The position numbers and the translations under genes were made by a program. Positions 1 to 6,467 of a stretch of 32,335 nucleotides of DNA are shown here, piece after piece (the stretch's first letter is position 1; each line of letters starts with the position of its first letter). Source of the DNA: Lentisphaerota bacterium (lineage in GTDB: Bacteria > Verrucomicrobiota > Kiritimatiellia > PWTM01); NCBI GenBank assembly GCA_016873715.1, contig VGWF01000050.1:1-32335 (forward strand). The letters run 5' to 3'. Under the pieces are notes generated by a model. That model ran no database searches and was not told where the DNA came from. It saw nothing but the letters and a program-made list of their open reading frames with translations.

Positions 1-1
1 C

Positions 2-118
2 CCCGTGAAGTACATCGTCCAGCCCGGCGGCTCGGTCCGCGACGAGGCCGTGATCGCCGCGTGCGACCGCTTCGGCATCGCGATGGCGTTCACGGGCATG
101 AGGCACTTCCTGCACTAG
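2..118 (+). CDS. purH: PurH (AICAR transformylase/IMP cyclohydrolase), C-terminal fragment
   Basis: Only the last 38 residues lie in the window; the gene begins upstream of base 1. The frame reads through IQPGGS-type ([10 protein letters not shown]), [12 protein letters not shown] and FTGMRHFLH before a TAG stop. These match the conserved C-terminus of bifunctional PurH, which performs the last two steps of IMP synthesis: formyl transfer to AICAR, then ring closure. The fragment belongs to the AICAR transformylase domain. The PGGS...RD and MRHF motifs are strongly conserved in the family. The downstream gene starts 142 bases later across a repeat region, so co-transcription is uncertain. Confidence 0.93.
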   Translation, partial: PVKYIVQPGGSVRDEAVIAACDRFGIAMAFTGMRHFLH

Positions 119-241
119 GAAAGCACGGAATCCCAATTCCGAAGCACGAAACTAATTCGAATTCCAAAGCAAGGAATCTCAAGCAGGGCACGAATTCCAG
201 GACCGTGCGTCCGATGGGGATTTGAGATTTCGTGCTTCCTC
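119..241. repeat. Imperfect ~24-nt repeats with an inverted copy
   Basis: Three imperfect copies of a GAAGCACGAAATCC/GAATTCC-type unit lie between 119 and about 203. A reverse-complement copy (GGATTTGAGATTTCGTGCTTCC) lies at about 219-240. Left and right ends pair at roughly 20 of 24 positions, so the block could fold into a stem around a loop of about 75 bases. The A/T content is clearly higher than in flanking genes. It fills the whole gap between purH and the lipoprotein gene and runs almost to that gene's -10 box. Confidence 0.7.
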
Positions 242-247
242 CTGTGG

Positions 248-253
248 TAGGGT
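248..253 (+). promoter_or_regulatory. Candidate -10 box, possible leaderless start
   Basis: TAGGGT lies exactly 6 bases before the ATG at 260, so a transcript starting 6-7 bases downstream would begin at the start codon. There is no Shine-Dalgarno sequence. The -35 is unclear: TTGAGA at 222-227 would need a 20-base spacer. The same -10-to-start spacing recurs at other first genes in this window. Confidence 0.35.
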
Positions 254-259
254 ACCGGC

Positions 260-877
260 ATGAAACTCCCGGCCCCGACCGTTCTCCTCGTCGCCGCGCT
301 GGTCGCCTCCTGCGGCCGTCGCGATGCGGCGCCCCGCGTGTACACCGAGCCCGCCCCCGCGGCCCCTGCGCCGGTCGCGATGCCGCCGGCCGCAGCGCCG
401 CCGCCCGCCGCCGCGATGCCGGCGGGCAACGTCCCGATGCCGCCCCCGGCGGAGGTCGCGTGGACCGTGCCGGAGGGCTGGACCGCCCGTCCCGCCGAGG
501 GGATGCGCCTCGCGACGTTCGTCGTCGAGGAGGGCGGCAAGCCCTACGAGTGCGCGCTGACCTCGCTGGCCGGCGAGGCGGGCGGCGTGCCGGCCAACGT
601 GATCCGCTGGGCCGGGCAGATCAGCCTCGCCGTGCCGCAGGAGAAGCTGCGCGCGTTCGTCGACGCGATCCCGGAGCGGAAGACCACCGCGGGGGCTCCG
701 CTGTGGATCGCCGACTTCACGGCCCTGGACGACGGCCGTCCGGCGGACGCGCCGCAGATGATCGCCGCGATCGTCCGGCGTCCCGCCGACACCCTCTTCC
801 TCAAGCTGACCGCGCCGAAGCCCGTCATCGGGGCCCGGCGCGCCGCCTTCGAAGCCCTCGCCGCCTCGCTTCGATAA
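260..877 (+). CDS. Lipoprotein of unknown function with Pro/Ala-rich linker
   Basis: The 205-residue product starts with a short basic/hydrophobic leader ending in the lipobox LVASC, with Cys19 as the predicted lipidated residue. A low-complexity Pro/Ala/Met stretch follows at about residues 28-65, a typical membrane-to-domain spacer. The folded domain at about 67-205 opens with VAWTVPEGWTARPAEGMRLATF and contains AGGVPANVIRWAGQ. It resembles small exported proteins I associate with Planctomycetes/Verrucomicrobia that have a 'P.GW......MR.A.F' opening and a 'GG...NV.RW..Q' motif, but I cannot name a function. It is probably anchored on the periplasmic side. The subtilase gene follows after 8 bases, so the two are likely co-transcribed. 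The ATG at 260 is preferred because it begins a complete lipoprotein signal. Confidence 0.8.
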   Translation: MKLPAPTVLLVAALVASCGRRDAAPRVYTEPAPAAPAPVAMPPAAAPPPAAAMPAGNVPMPPPAEVAWTVPEGWTARPAEGMRLATFVVEEGGKPYECALTSLAGEAGGVPANVIRWAGQISLAVPQEKLRAFVDAIPERKTTAGAPLWIADFTALDDGRPADAPQMIAAIVRRPADTLFLKLTAPKPVIGARRAAFEALAASLR

Positions 878-885
878 GCTCTCGG

Positions 886-2454
886 ATGAACACAAGGGCG
901 CAAAGAACGCGAACGCCGGAAGGGCGCGGCCGGACGAAGGCCCCGGGGTGTCCGTGCCCCTCCCTGCCCGTCCGTGTCCGTTCCGCGGGCCTCCTCCTTT
1001 GCGCCCTTTGCGTCTTCGTGTTGTCCGCCACCGGCGCCGGGGCGGCGGAGGTGCAGCTTCGCGGCGACCGCGCCGTGATCCGGGCGGAGGGCGAGCCGCT
1101 GGCGGCCGTGCTGGCGGAGTTCCAGCGGCTCGGCGTGCGCGTGCGCATGGACCCGGACATCGACCGTCGCGTGACCGTCGACCTGGGCGCCCGCGACACG
1201 GATGGCGCCGTCCGCGCGCTGATCGAGCCGCTCGGGTACGCGCTGTCGTGGACCGTCCTCCCCGGCCCGGAGGGGACGATCCCGCGTCTCGACGAGATCC
1301 GCGTCTTCGCGCCCGGCGCGGCGCACCGGGCCGTTCCGCTGAAGACCCGCACGGCGCGGCTCACGCTCTCCCGCGGGGCCGGCGGCAAGGGGCCGCTGCA
1401 CGTCGACCGCGAGGTCCTCCTGACGCTGAAGAAGGGCGTGTCGACAGGCGAGTTCCTGCAGCGGCTCGCAAAATGGAACGCCTCGCTCGTCGACGCCATG
1501 CCGCAATGGGGCGTCTACCGCATCCGCCTGCCCCCCGGCGCCGACACGCTCGCCGTCGCCGCGGCGATCCGGCGCGATCCGATCGTGGCCGGGGCCGAGG
1601 CGAACTACGCCGTGCGGATGCCCGCGGGGACCGCGATGAGCGGCGCGGCCTCGACCTCCGCGGGAACGGCCGCCGCCGCGGTCGACCCCTCGTCGCCGCG
1701 CGTCGCGGTTCTCGACACGGGCCTGAGCCTCCCCGCGGGCTGGTCGATCGCGCTGGCCGGCGCCTACGACGCGACCAGCCCCGGCGGCGACGCGGCGGAT
1801 CCCGTCGGCCACGGGACGCAGATGTCGCTGCTGGCCTCGGGCGCGGTGCTGCCCGACGGCGTCGCGGCCTCCGGCGCCGCGCAGGTGCTCGCGGTGCGGA
1901 CGTTCGACGCCGACGGGGTCACGTCCAACTGGGACCTGCTGCGGGCGGTGGGCTACTCGATCGACAGCGGCGCGCGGGTCGTCAGCCTCAGCTGGGGCAC
2001 CGACACGCCGAGCGATTTCGTGCGCGACGCGGTCGCCTCGGCGCAGGAGCAGGGGCTGGTCGTGGTCGCGGCCGTCGGCAACGAGGCGACCGGGAAGGCG
2101 GAGTACCCCGCAGCCTACGACGGCGTGATCGGTGTCGCCGCGACCGTGCCGTCGGGGCAGCCGTGGGAGAACTCGAACCACGGCGACTTCGTCGACCTCG
2201 CCGCGCCGGGCACCGCGCAGCTTCCGGTCGGCTACAACGGCCCGCCGGGCCGCTACGCCGGGACGTCCGCCGCGACGGCCTACACCGCCGGGCTGATCGC
2301 GCAGTGGATGACGCGGAACCCCGGGGCGACGTCCGCGCAGGCGGTCGAGGCGCTGAACGCGTCCCTCACCGACGCCGGCGATCCGGGCCGGGATCCGAAG
2401 TACGGCATCGGGGCCCTCGACGCCAACGCGGTGTCGAAACTCCTGGGCCACTGA
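886..2454 (+). CDS. Secreted S8 (subtilisin-like) serine protease with N-terminal STN-like domain
   Basis: The 522-residue product has a signal peptide at about 31-53 (hydrophobic core AGLLLCALCVFVLSA, cleavage near AGA/AEV). A short alpha/beta domain at about 56-125 resembles the secretin/TonB STN domain (GEPLAAVLAEFQRLGVRV, VTVDLGARD). A connecting region follows, then a subtilase domain from about 270. The catalytic triad is visible: Asp277 in VAVLDTG, His309 in GHGTQ and Ser461 in GTSAAT, with oxyanion Asn399 in VGNEA. The protein should be an active exported endopeptidase; its substrate is unknown. The open frame extends upstream, but the ATG at 886, 8 bases after the lipoprotein stop, is the sensible start. 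The signal-peptide region is built from the inverted dispersed repeat described separately. The STN-S8 combination is unusual to me. Confidence 0.88.
   Translation: MNTRAQRTRTPEGRGRTKAPGCPCPSLPVRVRSAGLLLCALCVFVLSATGAGAAEVQLRGDRAVIRAEGEPLAAVLAEFQRLGVRVRMDPDIDRRVTVDLGARDTDGAVRALIEPLGYALSWTVLPGPEGTIPRLDEIRVFAPGAAHRAVPLKTRTARLTLSRGAGGKGPLHVDREVLLTLKKGVSTGEFLQRLAKWNASLVDAMPQWGVYRIRLPPGADTLAVAAAIRRDPIVAGAEANYAVRMPAGTAMSGAASTSAGTAAAAVDPSSPRVAVLDTGLSLPAGWSIALAGAYDATSPGGDAADPVGHGTQMSLLASGAVLPDGVAASGAAQVLAVRTFDADGVTSNWDLLRAVGYSIDSGARVVSLSWGTDTPSDFVRDAVASAQEQGLVVVAAVGNEATGKAEYPAAYDGVIGVAATVPSGQPWENSNHGDFVDLAAPGTAQLPVGYNGPPGRYAGTSAATAYTAGLIAQWMTRNPGATSAQAVEALNASLTDAGDPGRDPKYGIGALDANAVSKLLGH
888..1026. 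repeat. Inverted pair of the GCAAAGaACGC dispersed repeat inside the subtilase N-terminus
   Basis: The left arm at 888-912 (AACACAAGGGCGCAAAGAAC and following) and the right arm at about 995-1025 (CTTTGCGCCCTTTGCGTCTT and following) are imperfect reverse complements, matching at roughly 80% when one or two gaps are allowed. The left arm also matches 10785-10820 in the fixC-fixX gap. The repeat lies wholly inside the first 47 codons of the protease, so it encodes the N-terminus and the hydrophobic signal-peptide core. Confidence 0.65.
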
Positions 2455-2477
2455 CCCGCCCCGCACACCGGGGACTC

Positions 2478-2540
2478 CCCCTCGCCCCCCGCCCCTCGCC
2501 CCTCGTCCCTCGCCCCTCGTCCCTCGCCCCTCGTCCCTCG
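2478..2540. repeat. Heptad array: nine 7-nt units (CCCCTCG/TCCCTCG)
   Basis: Nine consecutive 7-base units stay in register: CCCCTCG, CCCCCCG, CCCCTCG twice, then TCCCTCG and CCCCTCG alternating, ending in TCCCTCG. The array fills the gap between two convergent genes and stops 2 bases before the thuA-like stop codon. I see no hairpin with a U-tract here, so the gap has no classical terminator. Confidence 0.85.
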
Positions 2541-2542
2541 TC

Positions 2543-3313
2543 CTACTCCGCCGCGCCGATCGCCCAGCGGATCCCGCCGATCAGGTGCTTGCGGAACAGC
2601 GGGTCGGCGTAGTGCTCCTTCTTGTGGCCGAGCGCCGTGTAGAAGCTGCGTCCGCCCTCGAACTCGTGGCACCACGCCAGCGGGTAGGGCTCGGGAAGGT
2701 CGAGCCCGGCCGGCGGCTTGCCCGGCTTCTTGAGGCTGGCCTGGTTGCCGGCAAGCAGCACGCGCACCTTCGTGTTGCGTTCCTTCACGGTGTAGAACTC
2801 ATCCGTCCACGTCCAGGGTCCGTCCGGAAGGTGCGCGGTCGAGGGATGCTTGCGGTCGACGACCTGGATCGTGAACTCCTGCATCGGGTGGTGCCACGCG
2901 AACGTGCCGCCGATCAGCCCCCAGTACCACGGCCACTTCCGCTCGGACCCGGTCGCCGAATGGATGCCCACGAAGGCGCCGCCGCCACGGATGAAGGCCT
3001 TGAACGCATCCCGCTGCCCGTCGTTCTCGAACGCCTCGTTGTTCGAGTTCGAGAAGACGATCGCCTTGTACTTCTGGAGGTTGAAGACGGTGAACACCGA
3101 CGGCTGGTCGGAGACGTCGACCGCGATGCCGGCCTCCTTGCAGAGTTCCTGCAGCGCCGCGACGCTGGTGGCGATGTTGTCGTGGACGAACCCCTTGCCG
3201 TTCGTCACGTGATTGCGCGTGTAGACGAGGACGCGCGGCTCCGCCGCCTCCGCCGCAACGGCCGTTCCGATCGCCACGGCCGCGACGATCCCCAACCAGC
3301 GATTCGTTCGCAT
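2543..3313 (-). CDS. Exported ThuA-like domain protein
   Basis: The 256-residue product begins MRTNRWLGIVAAVAIGTAVA, a Sec signal peptide with likely cleavage near AEA/AEP. The rest is one ThuA-like domain (class I glutamine-amidotransferase-like fold): RVLVYTRN start, AIVFSNSNNEAF, and the family hallmark GGGAFVGIHSA, followed by WPWYWGLIGGTFAWHHP and WTDEFYT. The C-terminal segment PLAWCHEFEGGRSFYTALGH is also typical. ThuA was named for trehalose utilisation, but exported PVC members often sit with heme or sugar-degradation genes and their reaction is not established. The nucleophilic Cys of true amidotransferases is replaced. A Shine-Dalgarno (GGGAGAA) precedes the ATG at 3313, so the longer upstream open frame is not needed. 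It is divergent from plsY. Confidence 0.9.
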   Translation of the reverse strand: MRTNRWLGIVAAVAIGTAVAAEAAEPRVLVYTRNHVTNGKGFVHDNIATSVAALQELCKEAGIAVDVSDQPSVFTVFNLQKYKAIVFSNSNNEAFENDGQRDAFKAFIRGGGAFVGIHSATGSERKWPWYWGLIGGTFAWHHPMQEFTIQVVDRKHPSTAHLPDGPWTWTDEFYTVKERNTKVRVLLAGNQASLKKPGKPPAGLDLPEPYPLAWCHEFEGGRSFYTALGHKKEHYADPLFRKHLIGGIRWAIGAAE

Positions 3314-3485
3314 GAGGTTCTCCCCGGTCCGCCTTCCGGACCGCGCGAAGAAGGTGACCGCGCGTGCGGGACACGTCAAGCATGCCGCCGCCCCCGCCTT
3401 CCGTTCGCCGGCAACGATCGCCGCCGGGAGCGCCGCGGCGCGGGCGGAGCGGGCGGACTTGATGGGGGCGGGGGGATGGGCCAGA

Positions 3486-4316
3486 ATGCCGCGCATGCAG
3501 GGCGTTCCAATCGCGGTGACGATCGCCGGGGCCTACCTGGCGGGGGCGATCCCGTTCGCCTTTCTCATCGCGCGGGCGCGCGGAATCGACATCCGGACGG
3601 TGGGCAGCGGGAACGTCGGCGCGACGAACGTCTTCCGGGCGGTTGGAAAGGGGTGGGGCGTCCTGACCTTCGTCTGCGACGCCCTGAAGGGCCTGCTCCC
3701 GGCGCTCCTGGGGCCGCGCCTGCTGGAGGCGTGGACCGGCCTGCCCGCGCACCCGGCGTTCGGACTGGCCTGCGGAACGGCGGCGGTCGCGGGCCACAGC
3801 TGGCCGGTCTTCCTCGGCTTCAAGGGCGGCAAGGGCGTCGCGACGAGCGCGGGCATGCTGCTGGGCGCCGCGCCGTTCGCGGCCGCGGCGGGGTTCGGGC
3901 TCTGGATCGCCGTGTTCCTCGTCACGCGGTACGTCTCGGTCGCTTCGATCGCCGCCGCCTTCGGCGTCCCGCTCGCGGGGTGGATGGCCTACGGCCGGGC
4001 GGACGCCTGGCGGCCGTGGGTCCTGACCGCGATCGGCCTGCTCGTCATCTACCGCCACCGGTCGAATGTCCAGCGACTGATCGACGGGACGGAGCACCGG
4101 TTTGGGAAGAAGAAAGAAGACTCAACGTCCAACATCCAACATCCAACATCCAACGCCCAACACCGAACATCGAACACCGAACATCCAACATCGAACATCG
4201 AACAACGGACACCCAACACCCAGCATCCAACATCGGACACCGGACATCGGACATCGAACGGCGGATGCGGGGGGGACGACAGCGCGCCGCAGCCCGGCAA
4301 CTCTCCTCCCGCTTGA
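3486..4316 (+). CDS. plsY: Glycerol-3-phosphate acyltransferase PlsY with repeat-encoded C-terminal tail
   Basis: PlsY moves the acyl group of acyl-phosphate to glycerol-3-phosphate, the first committed step of phospholipid synthesis, in the inner membrane. The body (about residues 1-207) has the hydrophobic segments and motifs of the family: GSGNVGATN at 40-48, GHSWPVFLGFKGGKGVATSAG in the middle, and IYRHRSNVQRLIDGTE near the end. Typical PlsY ends near 200 residues, here at about FGKKKE. The frame then continues through the heptad array at 4122-4268 and adds about 68 residues of HPTSNIQ-type repeats and a Gly/Asp/Pro-rich end. The stop codon lies in a CTTGAAA repeat unit. An ATG at 3495 is an alternative start, with a weak -10 (CAGAAT) 7 bases upstream. 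gpsA, which supplies the substrate, is next. Confidence 0.92.
   Translation: MPRMQGVPIAVTIAGAYLAGAIPFAFLIARARGIDIRTVGSGNVGATNVFRAVGKGWGVLTFVCDALKGLLPALLGPRLLEAWTGLPAHPAFGLACGTAAVAGHSWPVFLGFKGGKGVATSAGMLLGAAPFAAAAGFGLWIAVFLVTRYVSVASIAAAFGVPLAGWMAYGRADAWRPWVLTAIGLLVIYRHRSNVQRLIDGTEHRFGKKKEDSTSNIQHPTSNAQHRTSNTEHPTSNIEQRTPNTQHPTSDTGHRTSNGGCGGDDSAPQPGNSPPA
4122..4268. repeat. Heptad array: 21 units of CCAACAT/CGAACAC type
   Basis: Twenty-one 7-base units run in perfect register from TCAACGT to CGGATGC. The consensus is roughly C-(C/G)-(A/G)-A-C-A-(T/C). The array lies inside the 3' part of the plsY frame. The unit contains no stop codon in any frame on this strand, and because three units equal seven codons it is read as a 7-residue protein repeat (HPTSNIQ, HPTSNAQ, HRTSNTE and so on). 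Confidence 0.95.
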
Positions 4317-4373
4317 AACGTGAAACCTGGAACTTGAGATTCCTCCACCCGGCACCCGACACCTGACACCTCC
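4312..4373. repeat. Two short heptad blocks immediately before gpsA
   Basis: Four units (CTTGAAA, CGTGAAA, CCTGGAA, CTTGAGA) at 4312-4339 are followed by four units (CACCCGG, CACCCGA, CACCTGA, CACCTCC) at 4346-4373. The gpsA ATG comes 4 bases later. The first unit supplies the TGA stop of plsY. The same order of blocks (CTTGAAA type, then CGACACC type, then a start codon) occurs before the ferredoxin gene at 10850-10932. Confidence 0.85.
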
Positions 4374-4377
4374 TCGC

Positions 4378-5376
4378 ATGCTCAACACAACGGTCATCGG
4401 CGATGGCGGATGGGGCACGGCGCTCGCGCTGGTGCTGCACCGCAACGGGCACCGGGTCCGCGTGTGGGGCCCGTTCCCGGAGTACGTCGCGGAGGTCGCC
4501 CGGCTGGGCGAGAACCCGCGGTTCCTCCCGGGGATCCCGCTGCCGCCGCAGATCGGATGGACCGCCGATCCCGCCGCGTCCGTGGCGGGGGCGGACCTGG
4601 TCGTGCTGGCGGTGCCGTCGCAGTACTTCGCGGACACGCTGCGCCGGCTCGCGCCGGCGTGGCCGGCCGGCGCCCTCGCGGTCAGCGTCACGAAGGGCCT
4701 CGACCGGCTCACCCATCACCGGATGTCGTCGGTGGCGGAGGACATCCTGGGCTCGCGGCCGGCCGTCGCCCTCTCCGGCCCGAGTTTCGCCGAGGAGGTC
4801 GCGAAGGGGCTGCCGACGGCGGTCGTGTCGGCCTGCGCCGACCCCGGGCTGGCGGCGCGGGCGCAGGACGCCTTCTCGAACGCCGCCTTCCGCGTGTACA
4901 CGTCCGACGACGTCGTCGGCGTGGAACTCGGCGGCGCGTTGAAGAACGTCATCGCCATCGCGGCCGGCGCGTGCGACGGTCTCGGCCTGGGTTTCAACAC
5001 GAAGGCGGCGCTGGTGACGCGCGGCCTCGCGGAGATGACCCGGCTCGGCGTCGCGCTCGGCGCGCATCCGCAGACCTTCGCGGGCCTGAGCGGCACGGGC
5101 GACCTGATGCTGACCTGCTTCGGGCGTCTCAGCCGCAACCGCGCCGTCGGCGAACGCCTCGGGTGCGGCGAGCGGGCGGAGGACATCCTCCGGGGCATGG
5201 CCCAGGTGGCGGAGGGCGTGACGAACTGCGACAATGCGGCGGCCCTCGCGCGCGACGCCGGCGTCGAGATGCCGATCGCCGACGCGGTGCGCGCGGTGGT
5301 CCGGGGCCGCCTGGCCCCGCGCGAGGCGGTCGCGCGCCTGATGGCGCGGGATCCGCGGCCGGAGCGGGACAAATGA
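4378..5376 (+). CDS. gpsA: Glycerol-3-phosphate dehydrogenase [NAD(P)+]
   Basis: The 332-residue cytosolic enzyme reduces dihydroxyacetone phosphate to sn-glycerol-3-phosphate, the backbone that PlsY then acylates. The length is normal for GpsA. An N-terminal Rossmann motif is present (VIGDGGWGTALA, residues 6-17). SVTKG at 103-107 and SGPSFAEEVAKG at 133-144 follow. The C-terminal catalytic domain contains GALKNVIAIAAG with catalytic Lys189, LSGTGDLMLTC, and SRNRAVGERLG. There is no visible Shine-Dalgarno; the ATG follows the heptad block directly, and no promoter is obvious, so transcription probably continues from plsY. Adjacent plsY-gpsA pairs are common in bacteria. Confidence 0.96.
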   Translation: MLNTTVIGDGGWGTALALVLHRNGHRVRVWGPFPEYVAEVARLGENPRFLPGIPLPPQIGWTADPAASVAGADLVVLAVPSQYFADTLRRLAPAWPAGALAVSVTKGLDRLTHHRMSSVAEDILGSRPAVALSGPSFAEEVAKGLPTAVVSACADPGLAARAQDAFSNAAFRVYTSDDVVGVELGGALKNVIAIAAGACDGLGLGFNTKAALVTRGLAEMTRLGVALGAHPQTFAGLSGTGDLMLTCFGRLSRNRAVGERLGCGERAEDILRGMAQVAEGVTNCDNAAALARDAGVEMPIADAVRAVVRGRLAPREAVARLMARDPRPERDK

Positions 5377-5431
5377 CCGGGCCGGGCCACGGGCCGGCGG
5401 CCAAGCGGGGCGGAGCCCCGGAGGGACGGAC

Positions 5432-6454
5432 ATGAACCGACAGGCAGCATGGACGGCGGCGGCGGTGTGCGTCATCGCGGCCGGGTGCGACACCTTCCAG
5501 ACCCTGAAGACCGGCCCGGACGGCAAGCCGGTCTCGGGCCTGATGAACAGCGAGCGCGAGATCCGCTCCTTCATCGGCCGCGCGCGGGATCCGCGGGAGT
5601 TCGCGATCACCATCACGCTGAACGAGGACGGCGCCCCCGTGATCGTCAATGCCAACCGCTGCCGGAACGGCCTGGAGGCGGTGTCGTCCTTCGTATCGCC
5701 GCCGCACACGGCCCTCCCGGTGCTGGACGGCGCGGTCAACGGACTCCGGGCGCGGATCCTCGTCGACCCGACGTCGAGCGCGAACTGGACGTCCATCGAG
5801 CGCGCGCGGGCCTACGGTCTCATCGCCCTCGCGCCGCCGCTGATCGGCGGACTGCCCCAGCACGTCGTCGACCAGGTCCGGGGCACGCTGTGCGTCGCGC
5901 CGACGATGGCGCTGGACGTGCTTCCGATCGACGCGGCCCTCTTCTACGCCCGCGCCTCGCGGGGGCCGCTGTGGCCGCTCAGCCGGTCCGCGGACGCGCA
6001 TGACGCCGACTTCGTGATCGGATGGAGCATGCTCCGCTCGTTCCAGGCGGTCCGCTGGGACTTCGGGGGGCGCGTGGTCTCGTTCTCGACGCGGCCCTAC
6101 GCGGCGGACGAGGACCGCCTACTGGGCCGCGTGCAGCTCGAGAAGGACTTCAGCGCCCTCGTCGTGAAGGGCATGATCGAGGGCAAGACCAAGCCGATCC
6201 TCATCGACCTGGCGGGCGACTACGAGATCGCGGTCGACGAGTCCACGATGGACCTCATGAAGCAGGTGTCGCTCGGCGACCTCGTCCTGCGCGACCTGCG
6301 TCCGACCACCCTCGATGCGCACGGCCTCGGCTACGCCGGCGTTCCGCACGTCGGCCTGCGGGCGCTGTCGAAGTACCGCCTGATTCTCGACAACCGCCGC
6401 AACGAGCTTCTGATCGAGGCCCCCACGGCCGCGTCGGTGCGCGCGGCGCCGTAG
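5432..6454 (+). CDS. Lipoprotein with two aspartic-protease-like halves, catalytic motifs degenerate
   Basis: The 340-residue product has a lipoprotein signal (VIAAGC, Cys19). Two halves look like retropepsin/clan AA folds. The first contains ARILVDPTSSANWTSIERARAYGL, where an active enzyme would have VDTGS (Asp112 kept, Thr-Gly lost), and closes with FVIGWSMLRSFQAVRWDF. The second contains KPILIDLAGDYEIAVD (Asp259, no DTG) and closes with GVPHVGLRALSKYRLILD. The layout parallels the next gene, which keeps DTGS, so I read this one as a probably inactive paralogue. This rests on pattern recognition, not a profile search. A good Shine-Dalgarno (GGAGGGA) precedes the ATG; the next gene starts 13 bases after its stop. 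Confidence 0.72.
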   Translation: MNRQAAWTAAAVCVIAAGCDTFQTLKTGPDGKPVSGLMNSEREIRSFIGRARDPREFAITITLNEDGAPVIVNANRCRNGLEAVSSFVSPPHTALPVLDGAVNGLRARILVDPTSSANWTSIERARAYGLIALAPPLIGGLPQHVVDQVRGTLCVAPTMALDVLPIDAALFYARASRGPLWPLSRSADAHDADFVIGWSMLRSFQAVRWDFGGRVVSFSTRPYAADEDRLLGRVQLEKDFSALVVKGMIEGKTKPILIDLAGDYEIAVDESTMDLMKQVSLGDLVLRDLRPTTLDAHGLGYAGVPHVGLRALSKYRLILDNRRNELLIEAPTAASVRAAP

Positions 6455-6467
6455 CCGGAACGATTCG

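Noticed and set aside
3459-3487. TTGATG-17-CAGAAT as a plsY promoter with a leaderless start at 3495
   Set aside because: The -10 match is weak and the region is G-run-rich, so I did not list it as a feature.
2585-4366. A 593-codon plus-strand frame across thuA and plsY
   Set aside because: It is antisense to thuA and out of frame with plsY. It stays open because the heptad array has no stops in this strand.
4045-5796. Long minus-strand frame opposite plsY/gpsA
   Set aside because: It is an antisense shadow that is kept open by high GC and the stop-free repeat.
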